Under the pieces are notes generated by a model. That model did not search any database. It was not told the origin of the DNA and saw nothing but the letters and a program-made list of their open reading frames with translations. Shown piece by piece: positions 1 to 9,107 of a stretch of DNA of 64,000 nucleotides. A program made the position numbers and the translations under genes. This stretch comes from Nitrospirota bacterium (GTDB lineage: Bacteria > Nitrospirota > Thermodesulfovibrionia > Thermodesulfovibrionales > UBA6898): NCBI GenBank assembly GCA_016235245.1, contig JACRLO010000006.1, positions 124,001 through 188,000 on the forward strand, given 5' to 3'. Positions within the stretch are counted from its first letter, which is position 1. Each line of letters starts with the position of its first letter.

Positions 1-493
1 TGGAATTCCTGATATGGTATACAATCGTCTCCCTGACCGGAGACCACGGAAGTCCGATAAACAGGTAACCGGCTTCACCTTCCATGACCGGGAAGCTGAA
101 TTCCCATAACTCGCCGTATTCAGGTACATGTATGCGATTTCCCCTGCTGCCCTGGAGGAGCCCCTGGGGAGGAGGGCCTTCAAAGCTGCCGGCAAGGACT
201 CTCCCTCCCCGGTCCTTTACCGCACAGTAAGCAACCCAAGGTCTCTTTATGCAATCCCTCATGATCTCGTCCACCGTGATGACATCATTGAGAAGCAACG
301 GTTCAGCCGCTCTTTCGGCAATCGCAGTGCCGAGCACTTCGGCCCTCATTACCATCTCTTTTTTCAGGGAACTCTGAAGAGTGTACGCAATGTAAACCGT
401 TACCGCGCTTCCTGCCAGCGCCAAGGGAACAGCGAGGAGCAGGGAGAGTTTCCATTTTATACTCAGATTACCTAAAGACCTCCGGAGATTCAT
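1..493 (-). CDS. Sensor protein, N-terminal part (runs off window)
   Basis: Open reading frame without a stop that leaves the window at position 1; 164 codons are visible. The protein starts MNLRRSLGNLSIKW and has a hydrophobic segment at about residues 15-40, then a periplasmic-looking region with motifs such as AVKDRGGRVLAG that resemble Cache-type sensor domains. The neighbouring kinase at 2861-4339 has the same architecture, so this is probably the start of a second histidine kinase or other membrane sensor. Its ATG overlaps the TGA of the binding-protein gene upstream (ATGA at 493-490), so the two are translationally coupled. The output domain lies outside the window and cannot be judged. 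Confidence 0.75.
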   Translation of the reverse strand, partial: MNLRRSLGNLSIKWKLSLLLAVPLALAGSAVTVYIAYTLQSSLKKEMVMRAEVLGTAIAERAAEPLLLNDVITVDEIMRDCIKRPWVAYCAVKDRGGRVLAGSFEGPPPQGLLQGSRGNRIHVPEYGELWEFSFPVMEGEAGYLFIGLPWSPVRETIVYHIRNS

Positions 494-1329
494 CTCAGCT
501 TCTTCCTGTATAAATCCTTTGCCGGCGCCTCAAAAGACTCGACTCCGAGTTCCTCCAGAATGGCCCTGCCTTCCCTGTCCCCGCCCATATCCAGAAAGAG
601 TCTCTGTATCACGCCCTTTATCTCCCTGTCTGTTGTTTTTGAGGCTGCAAGCGGTGGAGCAGGAAATGGTCCGTATTTCTTTACAAGTGAGAGGCGCGAA
701 CGCAGTTCAGGACGTCCTTTCATGTATGCGTCAAAGACAACTCCGTCAACCGAGGCTGCATCAGCCAACCCCCGAGCCACAGCCATGATGGAACGGTCAT
801 GGGAACGGGTAAACAATGTTTTTGAGAAGAACGTCTTATGGGTAAACCCTTTTCCCCTGAGCAGCTCTTCAGGCAGAATAAACCCTGTCAGGGAAAGCTG
901 GTCCGTAAAAGCAAAGGACCTCCCCTGCAGGTCAATGAGGTCAGTTGCCCTTATATCAGGTCGGGCGATGAGATAGGCAAAATAGACAGGGCCTCCCTTG
1001 AATACCGGCACCGCGAGGGCCTCGGCCCATCCCTGCGCCAAACCCTTTTGAAAAGCCCCTGTGCATATAAACGCGACATCAACCTTTCCGGTCTCCAGGG
1101 ATTTGTTCATGGCGGCATAGCTTGTCGTTTGTACCAGATCGATCTTCCATCCCGTCTTCTTCGAGAGATAAGAGACCAGATCACGATATACTTTTATGTT
1201 TTCCCCTGGCGTTATCCGCGAGCCAAGGCCGATCTTCAGTTGGCCTTCCGTAGCATGGATTGATGGGGCCATAAAGAATAGGGCAATGATTACAAGCAGT
1301 CTCACATGTATTGCTCTGAACAGTGTCAT
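490..1329 (-). CDS. PhnD-like periplasmic substrate-binding protein
   Basis: 279 aa with a signal peptide (about residues 1-26, cleaved after SIHA). The body matches the phosphate/phosphite/phosphonate binding-protein (PhnD) fold: an early IGLGSRITPGENIKVYRDLV segment, then GKVDVAFICTGAF and LQGRSFAFTDQLSLTGFI. No permease or ATPase gene lies nearby. Instead it is followed, with a 4-nt overlap, by a membrane sensor and preceded by a two-component system. It is therefore more likely the ligand-sensing partner of a kinase than part of a transporter; that is inference. The ligand cannot be read from the sequence. A sigma-54 type promoter lies directly upstream (1350-1365). Confidence 0.85.
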   Translation of the reverse strand: MTLFRAIHVRLLVIIALFFMAPSIHATEGQLKIGLGSRITPGENIKVYRDLVSYLSKKTGWKIDLVQTTSYAAMNKSLETGKVDVAFICTGAFQKGLAQGWAEALAVPVFKGGPVYFAYLIARPDIRATDLIDLQGRSFAFTDQLSLTGFILPEELLRGKGFTHKTFFSKTLFTRSHDRSIMAVARGLADAASVDGVVFDAYMKGRPELRSRLSLVKKYGPFPAPPLAASKTTDREIKGVIQRLFLDMGGDREGRAILEELGVESFEAPAKDLYRKKLR

Positions 1330-1349
1330 GGTATATCCAACGCCGTTAT

Positions 1350-1365
1350 TACAATTACCTTGCCA
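1350..1365 (-). promoter_or_regulatory. Sigma-54 type -24/-12 promoter
   Basis: Read on the minus strand the sequence is TGGCAAG-GTAA-TTGTA. It matches the consensus TGGCACG-N4-TTGCA except for two bases (C to A before the G, and C to T in the -12 element). The predicted start is about 10 nt before the ATG at 1329. The adjacent upstream gene encodes a sigma-54 activator, which supports the call. Confidence 0.55.
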
Positions 1366-1490
1366 CTTGAAACATACGGTAATTAAGGGTTTATTTTTTT
1401 GATATGTTACAGAAAAGAAACCGTTACTTACTGAGGGAGGACTAACTTATTGTTTTTAATGAGAAAATATTTTGAGTGAAATAGCGCAGC

Positions 1491-1505
1491 ACGTTACCAT
1501 AACGT
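1491..1505. promoter_or_regulatory. Palindrome, candidate activator site
   Basis: ACGTTA-CCA-TAACGT is a perfect 6-3-6 inverted repeat. It lies about 130-150 nt upstream of the sigma-54 promoter at 1350-1365 and just after the end of the NtrC-type regulator gene. This is the usual distance for an enhancer bound by such a regulator. Binding by this particular regulator is inferred. Confidence 0.4.
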
Positions 1506-1523
1506 AACAACTTACAATTTTCT

Positions 1524-2864
1524 CTATTCTATTCCGTATGACTTGGCCTTTTCCCAAAGGGTCTTTCTGCTGACACCGAGAAGTTCCGCAGCCTTTGTCT
1601 TGTTGCCTTGCGTTGTCTGAAGAACCCGTTTGATATGCTCCTTCTCTGCATCCGCCGCCACGTCCGAAAGAGACAACCTGTCTGATTTCATTGACTCATC
1701 TGCACGCATTAGAGGAGGAAGCTCATTTTTGCTGATAACTTCATCGGTCGAAAGCGTAACGCATCGTTCAATGATATTTTCAAGCTCCCTGACGTTGCCC
1801 GGATAATCATACGCCAGGAGGGTATCAACCGCCTCTTTCGAAAACCGGACCTTCTTCGATAACCTGGACCGGAATTTATCCATAAAAAATTCCATAAGAG
1901 CGGGGATATCATTTCTTCTTTCCCTGAGCGGAGGGATAATGACGGGGATTACGTTCAAACGATAAAACAGATCCTCTCTGAAACGACCTGCCCTCACTTC
2001 CTCATCGAGATTCTTATTCGTCGCCGCAATGAGTCTCACATCAACTGTTATGCTCCCGGTGCCGCCCACCCGCTCGACCGTCTTCTCCTGCAGAACACGG
2101 AGGAGCTTCGATTGTGCCTGCAATGGCAAATCACCGATCTCATCGAGGAATATGGTCCCGCGGTCGGCAAGTTCGAACCGGCCTGACTTTCTTTTTACCG
2201 CGCCGGTAAACGCCCCTTTCTCATGTCCGAAGAGTTCGCTCTCGATAAGGCCCTCAGGAAGGGCAGCGCAGTTCACCTTGATAAGAGGCCTGCCCTTTCT
2301 GCTGCTCTGGTAGTGGATCGTCGAGGCAACAAGCTCCTTGCCTGTTCCGCTTTCGCCAAGGATGAGGACAGTCGCATCCGACGCAGAGACTTTTTCGATA
2401 AGGGAGAAGACCCTTTTCATCACGTCGCTGCTGCCTATGATATTAGGGCCGCCGTAGCATCTGCCGAGATCTTTTCTGAGTCTGATGTTCTCTTCCTTGA
2501 GCTTCTTAATTTCGAGGGCGCGCTCAACGAGCAGAAGAAATTCATCGAGGCTAAAGGGCTTGGTGATATAGTCAAAGGCGCCGAGCTTCATCGCTTCAAC
2601 GGCGTCCTTGATCGTGCCATAGGCAGTCATTACGATTACCGGCGTATCACTCCGCTGATGTATTTCCCTGACAATATCAAAACCGTCTATGTCAGGGAGC
2701 CTGACGTCAGTCACAACGACATCACAGGAATGACCCTTTATGTCCTGTAGGGCCGGGCCTCCTGTTTCGAAAGAAATGACTTCATAGCCGGCACCCTTGA
2801 GTGCATCTTCAAGGGTGACGCGCATGATCTTTTCATCTTCTATAAGCAGAATAGTTTCTTTCAT
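1524..2864 (-). CDS. NtrC-family sigma-54 response regulator
   Basis: 446 aa with the full three-domain layout. The receiver (about 1-120) has phospho-acceptor Asp53 in VVTDVRLPD and the conserved Lys in YITKPF. The AAA+ sigma-54 activation domain (about 140-380) has Walker A GESGTGKE (170-177), the sigma-54 contact loop GAFTGA (217-222) and Walker B TIFLDE (237-242). A Fis-type helix-turn-helix ends the protein (NKTKAAELLGVSRKTLWEKA). The start ATG overlaps the stop of the kinase gene (ATGA), so the pair is one two-component system. Downstream in the same direction lie a palindrome and a sigma-54 promoter, so it probably activates the binding-protein/sensor genes at 1-1329. Confidence 0.95.
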   Translation of the reverse strand: MKETILLIEDEKIMRVTLEDALKGAGYEVISFETGGPALQDIKGHSCDVVVTDVRLPDIDGFDIVREIHQRSDTPVIVMTAYGTIKDAVEAMKLGAFDYITKPFSLDEFLLLVERALEIKKLKEENIRLRKDLGRCYGGPNIIGSSDVMKRVFSLIEKVSASDATVLILGESGTGKELVASTIHYQSSRKGRPLIKVNCAALPEGLIESELFGHEKGAFTGAVKRKSGRFELADRGTIFLDEIGDLPLQAQSKLLRVLQEKTVERVGGTGSITVDVRLIAATNKNLDEEVRAGRFREDLFYRLNVIPVIIPPLRERRNDIPALMEFFMDKFRSRLSKKVRFSKEAVDTLLAYDYPGNVRELENIIERCVTLSTDEVISKNELPPLMRADESMKSDRLSLSDVAADAEKEHIKRVLQTTQGNKTKAAELLGVSRKTLWEKAKSYGIE

Positions 2865-4339
2865 GATTCCAGGACCGTGGGGAACCGCATGATGAATCTG
2901 CTGCCTTTACCCTCATCACTTTCCACGGAAATTTCACCATTGTAGTTCCTGATTATCTCATAGGTCAACCATAACCCAAGACCAGTCCCTTCTCCGACAG
3001 GCTTGGTCGAAAAAAAGGGATCAAAGATTCTGCCGATATTTTCCGGTGCAATGCCGCAGCCGGTGTCGGCAACCTCAAGGTATACCGCCGAGTCGTCTTT
3101 ATGTCCTCTGACCTCAAGGGTACCGCCTTCCCTCATGGCATGATTGGCATTGATAAACAGATTCAGCAGGAGCTGCTGGAAATCGTGCACGTCAAATATA
3201 AACTGCAGGTCCTCCGGGATTTCATTCCTGAATGTAATCTTTCTCTTCTTCAGCTTGTATTCAAGCAGGGAATATACTTTCCCTACAGAGTCCCTGATAT
3301 TCAGGTCGACGGGTGCATGTTCGGCCTTCCGCGACATCCATAAGAGCTTGCTGACGGTATTTTCTATCTTGTCCAGTCCTTCGTTTACAAGGTCAAGATA
3401 CTTCACCTTCAGTTCAGGGTTATCGCCGCTCTGCCTGAGCATCTGGAGACAATTGAATATTCCTCCGAGGGGGTTGTTGATCTCATGGGCAACGCCGGCA
3501 GCAAGAATACCGACCGAGGCAAGCTTCTCGGACTGGACAAGCTTCTCATGGGTCTTCTTCAGTTCCTCATTCGCCTGCCTGATCCTCTCGATCATGCTGT
3601 TAAACCTCTCTCCCAGGACAGCAAGCTCATCGTGCCCCTTTACCTCGACCTTGAGGTCCAGATATTCTCCGCTTGCTCTTTCCATGGTATTTGCAAGTTG
3701 GGTTATGGGGCTGATAAAACGCCTGCTCAAAAACAGGATAATCGCAAAACCTGCAATAACAAGCGTTATCGTAAGGGCAATGACCTTTCTTATTGTGGAG
3801 ATGATCTCATGGTCGGCCGTCTCAAGGGAGACCCCAAACGCAAGGGTACCCCACCTTTTCTTGCCTATGGAAAGAGGAACGCCGAAATCAAGGACATCGT
3901 GATCCTTCACCCCATAACGCTGCACGACTGTGCTGTCTGAGACAAAGGCACGTTCCGCCAACCGGGTGGAATATTCATAAACCTTGCCGTATTGGCTAAT
4001 ATCATTGTGAGATATTACCCTGCCTTCGTCGTCCAGGATCGCTATGAAGAGCAGGTCTATATCCTTTCTTTGAAAGATCTCCAGGATATAGTTATCAAGC
4101 AGCCCTCCCTCCTCCACAAGACCGAGCCTCTCATAGATCAGATCATTGATGATCGGTATCGCAAGGGTTTCGCCGAGCAACCGCCCTTCTTTTTCGACAG
4201 AGGCGTAGAGAAGGCTCCTCTCCCTCTGCACCGCCGCATAGCCGACAATGCTCATGACCACGATAATAGAGCTCGTAGTGAGCAGGATAAATTTGGATTG
4301 AAGCCCCAGTGAGGAAAATAAATGCAGAAGCGTGTTCAT
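2861..4339 (-). CDS. Membrane sensor histidine kinase
   Basis: 492 aa from the chosen start. An ATG 21 nt further upstream (4360) is also possible, but 4339 gives an ATGA overlap with the upstream gene, like the other junctions in this operon. The order is: transmembrane helix (about 13-35), periplasmic Cache-like sensor region, second helix (about 187-207), HAMP linker, dimerisation domain with phospho-acceptor His285 in GVAHEINNPLGG, and an ATPase domain with N-box LFINANHAM, DTGCGI and GEGTGLGL. It partners the regulator at 1524-2864. The upstream double binding protein is the obvious candidate for delivering its signal. Confidence 0.93.
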   Translation of the reverse strand: MNTLLHLFSSLGLQSKFILLTTSSIIVVMSIVGYAAVQRERSLLYASVEKEGRLLGETLAIPIINDLIYERLGLVEEGGLLDNYILEIFQRKDIDLLFIAILDDEGRVISHNDISQYGKVYEYSTRLAERAFVSDSTVVQRYGVKDHDVLDFGVPLSIGKKRWGTLAFGVSLETADHEIISTIRKVIALTITLVIAGFAIILFLSRRFISPITQLANTMERASGEYLDLKVEVKGHDELAVLGERFNSMIERIRQANEELKKTHEKLVQSEKLASVGILAAGVAHEINNPLGGIFNCLQMLRQSGDNPELKVKYLDLVNEGLDKIENTVSKLLWMSRKAEHAPVDLNIRDSVGKVYSLLEYKLKKRKITFRNEIPEDLQFIFDVHDFQQLLLNLFINANHAMREGGTLEVRGHKDDSAVYLEVADTGCGIAPENIGRIFDPFFSTKPVGEGTGLGLWLTYEIIRNYNGEISVESDEGKGSRFIMRFPTVLES

Positions 4340-6033
4340 AGCTTTATTTTCGGATGGCATCCCCCGCCGCAGGTCTGGGGGACAGCGTTGATCTTTGAAC
4401 GGATCTCAGCGTAATCGCCGTCCGAAGTCTCGCTGAATCCATTTCTAAAATCCTCATCGAGGCGCTTCAGTATCTTCTGGCCGTCCTTGTCCTGATTGAG
4501 TGCAAGGAGCGCCTTCTTGATAGTTTCTATGACCGCATATGGCGTTCCGGCACCCGCAACAAGCGGCCCGGTAGGGATCGCTTCAGACTCTGCGATGATC
4601 TCTATGCCAAGCTTCATATATTTCCTCGCGGTAGAGTCTCTCACCGCTCCGGCTGCATATTGCCCTTTTAAAATGGCCTTCACGACCGAATCATGATAAT
4701 CAAAATTGGCATACTTGGTGAGATTATTGAGATGTATCCCTGAATTTGCAAGAAGATACCGAGGGATTAGATTGCCGGAAGTCGACTTGGTCGAAGCAAA
4801 GGCAAAACTTTTCCCCTTTAACTCAGAGAGGCTGCTGACCGGTGAATCCTTCTTTTTTATGATCACACTTTTATAGCTTGTAGTGTTGTCGATGCCTCTT
4901 GATTTCAGAATACTGATCGCACCGTATTTCGAATGCGCCTCAAGGTAGGTTAATGGCCCCAGCAGTGCGAGGTCAACCTCCCCGCTGCCAAGAGAATTCA
5001 CGGTCTCCTCGTAGTTCTTCTTAAGGACAAGTTCATACGCATACGGTGTCTTTGCGGCCAGATAATCAAGGAGGGGCTGATACTTTTCATACAGGATCCT
5101 CGGATTGTCCCTGGGTATCACGCCGAAATAGACGGTTTTTTTGTCTTTGGACTTCACGGCAGCCCTTGAACTGTCCACCGTGCTGTTTTCCATCTGCCGG
5201 ATCGAATCATAGTTTTTGTCAGGGACCTCGACAAACCCGTCTATCATCATGGCCGAGAGGATCGCCTTTCCACGCGGGGTATTCTGCATGGCAAGAAAGG
5301 CGTCTTTCACCTTCTTCTTCAACATCGGATCGATGTCCTTTGTCACTACCACAGGAGGGATGCCATACGGAGGAGAGCGCTTGATAACCTTTGTCTGTTT
5401 GGCATAGGGAGAACCGGTCTTTATCATATGGTCATACACAATACTTTCGACCGCTGCCCCGTCAACGATCTTCTTGGCGACCATTTCGACCGATTTGTTA
5501 TGGCTGTAGCTGAAAAGGAATCTCTTGAAAAATCGTTCAGGTGTATAGCCCATGGTCTTCAGAAGATGGGTAGGATAAAGCTTCCCGGTATTGGACTTCG
5601 GGTCAGTAAAGGCAAAGGTCTTTCCCTTCAGCTCAGGAAAGGTTTTCAGGGGGCTCTCCAGAGGCACAATAATATAAGAGTGATAAAGAGGCTTGCCACT
5701 TACGCTCGGGGCGACAAGCAGCTCTACACCGAACTGCTCCCTGTTCTTCACATAGGGAGCGGAACAGATAAAGGCTATCTTGACCTCGCTCCTTTCGAGC
5801 AGGGAGTCCATTTCATCATAGGTCCTCCTGTGCACCATCTGGACAGGCTGGCCGATCTGCTCGCCAATGTAATCAATAACATCCTGGTAATATTTCACCG
5901 CATCGACCGGCGTTATCATCGAGGCAACACCTATCTTGACCGGACCTTCAGCAGACCCATGAGACGGTATGAGCATGCAAAGCACCGCTAAAAGGAGCGT
6001 TGCTGCCAGAAAGATCTTCAGATGACGCAACAT
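4336..6033 (-). CDS. Tandem PhnD-like periplasmic binding protein
   Basis: 565 aa from the ATG at 6033. An in-frame ATG at 6063 would add ten residues, but a TATAAT box lies inside that extension, so the shorter form is preferred. A signal peptide (cleaved near SHGSA) is followed by two PhnD-like domains, about residues 30-285 and 305-555; both contain the 'GxVDLAL/AFI' and 'LKGKSFAFxxxxSxxGxLxP' type motifs. The single-domain relative is at 490-1329. No transporter genes are nearby, so a sensory role with the downstream kinase is likely. The C terminus is CGGGCHPKIKL, a CX3CH arrangement that could be an unusual heme or metal site. The stop overlaps the kinase start. Confidence 0.85.
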   Translation of the reverse strand: MLRHLKIFLAATLLLAVLCMLIPSHGSAEGPVKIGVASMITPVDAVKYYQDVIDYIGEQIGQPVQMVHRRTYDEMDSLLERSEVKIAFICSAPYVKNREQFGVELLVAPSVSGKPLYHSYIIVPLESPLKTFPELKGKTFAFTDPKSNTGKLYPTHLLKTMGYTPERFFKRFLFSYSHNKSVEMVAKKIVDGAAVESIVYDHMIKTGSPYAKQTKVIKRSPPYGIPPVVVTKDIDPMLKKKVKDAFLAMQNTPRGKAILSAMMIDGFVEVPDKNYDSIRQMENSTVDSSRAAVKSKDKKTVYFGVIPRDNPRILYEKYQPLLDYLAAKTPYAYELVLKKNYEETVNSLGSGEVDLALLGPLTYLEAHSKYGAISILKSRGIDNTTSYKSVIIKKKDSPVSSLSELKGKSFAFASTKSTSGNLIPRYLLANSGIHLNNLTKYANFDYHDSVVKAILKGQYAAGAVRDSTARKYMKLGIEIIAESEAIPTGPLVAGAGTPYAVIETIKKALLALNQDKDGQKILKRLDEDFRNGFSETSDGDYAEIRSKINAVPQTCGGGCHPKIKL

Positions 6034-6039
6034 ATTTGC

Positions 6040-6045
6040 ATTATA
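6040..6045 (-). promoter_or_regulatory. -10 box of the tandem binding-protein gene
   Basis: TATAAT on the minus strand with 6 nt (GCAAAT) between it and the ATG at 6033. No Shine-Dalgarno sequence is present. The start site would coincide with the A of the ATG, giving a leaderless mRNA. No good -35 box was seen. Confidence 0.45.
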
Positions 6046-6289
6046 CCCAATTGCCCATTTCAAATGTTACCAGCGTTTCATCTCTACCCGATATAGATTT
6101 GTGTGTGAGGCAATGGGTATTGTGGCATCGATAACTTTCATGGGTCCATCCAGAAAGAAGATTCATTTTATCTTGAATTCGGGCTTCTTATTGAACTATC
6201 ATTTCATTCCTGGGGGAGTTGCGGCAATGATACCCTGCCACAAGTGGCGCAGAAAAACCCCGGACGATTAAAGGGAGGCAAGAGCATTA

Positions 6290-8929
6290 ATGCAGACATT
6301 CGATAAAATTGGCGAGACGATATTGCAGATAATTGAGAAGATCCCCGTTTTGAAAAATCTGCTTACCACACAGTTCCGTATAAAAATATTTGCCGGCGTG
6401 GCAGTTGTGATAGCGTCATTCATAAGCTTTAATGTGACGTATCTGGTTGTATCGTCGATCTATCGCAATTCGTTTATCAGGAATGCTGATGAGGTCTCCG
6501 ATGCGGTATCGCGGCAGATGTACGATTCAATGCTGCAGCTTATGGAGAGGGGCTGGAGCAGGGAAGAACTGAACAAGTTTCTTGAGTCGGCAAAAGGCAT
6601 GCGAGGTCAGCTGCCGTTAAAGGTGGAAATCTTCAGGGGGGAGACGGTAGAAAAGGAGTATGGCAGGATAGAGCAGCCAGAAATGGGCAGAAATATCGTA
6701 AATTCTTTCCGGACCGGCGATGCCATAACCTATAAAGCAGACCCCATTGTCATTAATATTTACCCGATCAAGGCGGAGGGCAGTTGCCTGAAGTGCCATG
6801 CCGAGGCGCGTGTCGGAGAAGTCCTCGGCGTAATGAAGATCCAGCAGGATATCAGTCCTGCGATCAGAGAGGCGAAGAGAAAATTCAACGTATATTTTTT
6901 CCTGATGTTGCCGATCCCCTTTATCCTGGCGGGGGCAGTGGCAACATTTCTGAATGCAAAGATAAAACGCTCTACCGCCTTTCTTCATGAAAGGGTGAGT
7001 GAAATAAATAGCGTCAGAGATCTGACAAAGCTGAACAACCTTGACTCCGTGGAGACCGGGTTTGTTGAATTCAACGTTCTTCTGCAGGAATTCACGAGTT
7101 TTGCAAATAGAATCAGGGACGTGGCTGTGGACCGCGAGGTCCTTGAATTCGAGCTCAGGCTGCTGGAGAAGTTCGTCATCACCTCCGAGGTCGTAAAAGA
7201 CTGGAAAGACCATGTTATGCATCTGCTCCTTGAAATCAACAAGGTCATAAGAGCCTATACTCTTTTTTCGATCTTCCAGGTCGACGAAGAAATTTATGAT
7301 TTGGAGGTCTTCTGGACTATCACCCCATCAGCAGAAATAAAGGAGCGCGTCGAGAGGATCATCCGGCAGAAAGTAACAAGCGAGAATATGCGGCTTGAAA
7401 ACATCACGCTGAAAATCAACCACAATATAGCCGACAGGTCACAGATGTTGAGTGGACTCATAGAAGACGACATAGAACTCCAGACCAAATCGATCATTCT
7501 TCAGAACCCGCAGATAGGCGGGGTGGTGGGCATAGGGGTTCAGTCGGAGATGACAAAAGACACCATCAGGTCCCTCGTAATCGACGGGGTCCTGACGACG
7601 CTGCTGAATGTGGTAGGGTCCATCAAGGCCATCGACAAATACACCAAAGACCTCGAATACTATGCCACGAGAGACCCGCTGACAAACCTCTACAACCAGA
7701 GACTCTTCTGGGAACTGCTCGGCTACGAAATCGGGCGGGCCGAGCGGCACAACGAAAAATTCTCTCTCCTGGTGATCGACCTCGACAATTTCAAAAACAT
7801 CAACGATTCCCACGGGCATATTTTCGGTGACCGCTTTCTGACCGGTATCGCCGACCGTATTCACGATACACTGCGGGACGGAGACATCCTTGCGCGGTAC
7901 GGCGGGGACGAATTCGTAGTAGTCCTGCCCGATGCCGATGAAGAGCAGGTCTTCTTCATCGCAACCAGGATACTGGGGAATGCCGGGTTGTTCGCCCTCA
8001 CGGCACAGGACGGCACGAAGGTCAAGGCCACGGTTTCGATCGGGTTTGCCGTTTACCCCGTTCACGCCGAGAGCGCAAAGGACCTCTTCATGTTTGCCGA
8101 CAACATGATGTACAAAGCCAAGAGCGAGGGTAAAAATACCATTCTCATCCCCACGGAAGAGGACGTGGTGGAAGTATTCAGGGAGACAGGAGAAAAGTCC
8201 GTTATGGTCATGAAGGCCATTGAAGAGAAGACTATAATTCCCTACTTCCAGCCTATTATCAATTTGGAGACCGGAAAAGCCGATGGCCACGAGGTCCTAA
8301 GCAGGATCAGGACGGACAAGGGGATACTGGACGCTGAAGAGTTCATCGAGCTTGCCGAACGCCTTGGCGTCGTGAGTAAACTCGACAACGTCGTCATGGA
8401 GAAGGTCTTCCGGAAGGTGAAAGACGAGGGATACAAGGGGTACCTTTTTATCAATCTTTCACCAAAGTCTCTCATCCTCAAGGAATTCATTCCTGGCGTT
8501 TTGAAACTGACCAACAAGTACAAAATAGACCACAGCAGCATCGTATTTGAGATAACCGAACGGGACACGGTAAAAAACATCATTCTGCTCGAAAAGTTTG
8601 TGCATGATCTGAAATCAGAGGGGTTCAAGTTCGCTATCGACGATTTCGGCTCGGGCTTCTCCTCCTTCAACTACATAAAACGTTTCCCCATCGATTTCGT
8701 CAAGATCGATGGGGAGTTTATAAGGAATATGATCAATGATAAAAAAGATCTGGTATTTGTCAAAACCATGGCGATTTTGGCCAGGGAATTCGGCATACAG
8801 ACCGTCGCCGAATGCGTGGAGGATGACAAAATACTGGAGACGATTAAACAGGTTGGCATCAACTACAGCCAGGGGTATCACACAGGCAGGCCATCACCGG
8901 AACTGATGCGTAGTGCAGATCAGCAATGA
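6290..8929 (+). CDS. Heme-motif GGDEF/EAL cyclic di-GMP protein
   Basis: 879 aa. A transmembrane helix at about 33-56 is followed by a periplasmic region ending in CLKCH (166-170), a c-type heme attachment motif, and a second helix at about 201-222. A long linker (perhaps GAF-like, 280-440) leads to a GGDEF domain with RYGGDEF (536-542) and an intact inhibitory RxxD site (RDGD, 529-532). The EAL domain at the C terminus has EVL in place of EAL (668-670) and keeps the metal and catalytic motifs NLSP, EITERD, DDFGSG and QGYHTGRP. Both synthesis and hydrolysis of cyclic di-GMP therefore look possible, gated by a heme or redox signal. The RBS is AGGGAGG, about 9 nt before the ATG. The gene is divergent from the binding-protein operon. 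Confidence 0.93.
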   Translation: MQTFDKIGETILQIIEKIPVLKNLLTTQFRIKIFAGVAVVIASFISFNVTYLVVSSIYRNSFIRNADEVSDAVSRQMYDSMLQLMERGWSREELNKFLESAKGMRGQLPLKVEIFRGETVEKEYGRIEQPEMGRNIVNSFRTGDAITYKADPIVINIYPIKAEGSCLKCHAEARVGEVLGVMKIQQDISPAIREAKRKFNVYFFLMLPIPFILAGAVATFLNAKIKRSTAFLHERVSEINSVRDLTKLNNLDSVETGFVEFNVLLQEFTSFANRIRDVAVDREVLEFELRLLEKFVITSEVVKDWKDHVMHLLLEINKVIRAYTLFSIFQVDEEIYDLEVFWTITPSAEIKERVERIIRQKVTSENMRLENITLKINHNIADRSQMLSGLIEDDIELQTKSIILQNPQIGGVVGIGVQSEMTKDTIRSLVIDGVLTTLLNVVGSIKAIDKYTKDLEYYATRDPLTNLYNQRLFWELLGYEIGRAERHNEKFSLLVIDLDNFKNINDSHGHIFGDRFLTGIADRIHDTLRDGDILARYGGDEFVVVLPDADEEQVFFIATRILGNAGLFALTAQDGTKVKATVSIGFAVYPVHAESAKDLFMFADNMMYKAKSEGKNTILIPTEEDVVEVFRETGEKSVMVMKAIEEKTIIPYFQPIINLETGKADGHEVLSRIRTDKGILDAEEFIELAERLGVVSKLDNVVMEKVFRKVKDEGYKGYLFINLSPKSLILKEFIPGVLKLTNKYKIDHSSIVFEITERDTVKNIILLEKFVHDLKSEGFKFAIDDFGSGFSSFNYIKRFPIDFVKIDGEFIRNMINDKKDLVFVKTMAILAREFGIQTVAECVEDDKILETIKQVGINYSQGYHTGRPSPELMRSADQQ

Positions 8930-8934
8930 TATCC

Positions 8935-9107
8935 TTATCGTTTTCTGATGCTCTCGACCACAAGAAGGCTCACCTGCCGGTGCAATTCAGAGGAACTACG
9001 CACGCCTCCTTCAATGCCCCACTCTGTCTTGGGGGATACCTCTTTTACCGGCTTTTTCCCTACACCCTCCTTAACGCTGAAACTAAGAGAACCTATTTCC
9101 CCTCCAT
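8935..9107 (-). pseudogene. Relic of a MOSC-domain protein
   Basis: The minus-strand translation contains SLSFSVKEGVGKKPVKEV, then HRQVSLLVVESIRKR before a stop. This matches the start of small MOSC-domain proteins, which typically read 'ISxKKGTxKxPVxEA...HRQVSLLAxESI'. Only about 45 residues of that domain remain. The likely start (ATGGAGGGGAAA at 9107) is out of frame with it, so there is at least one frameshift plus loss of the rest. MOSC genes often sit beside molybdenum cofactor genes, and moaA follows here on the other strand. The family match is from memory and the call is moderate. Confidence 0.5.

Noticed and set aside
128-475. 115-aa plus-strand ORF
   Set aside because: It is antisense to the sensor gene running off the window, which has better signal-anchor features and is coupled to its neighbour.
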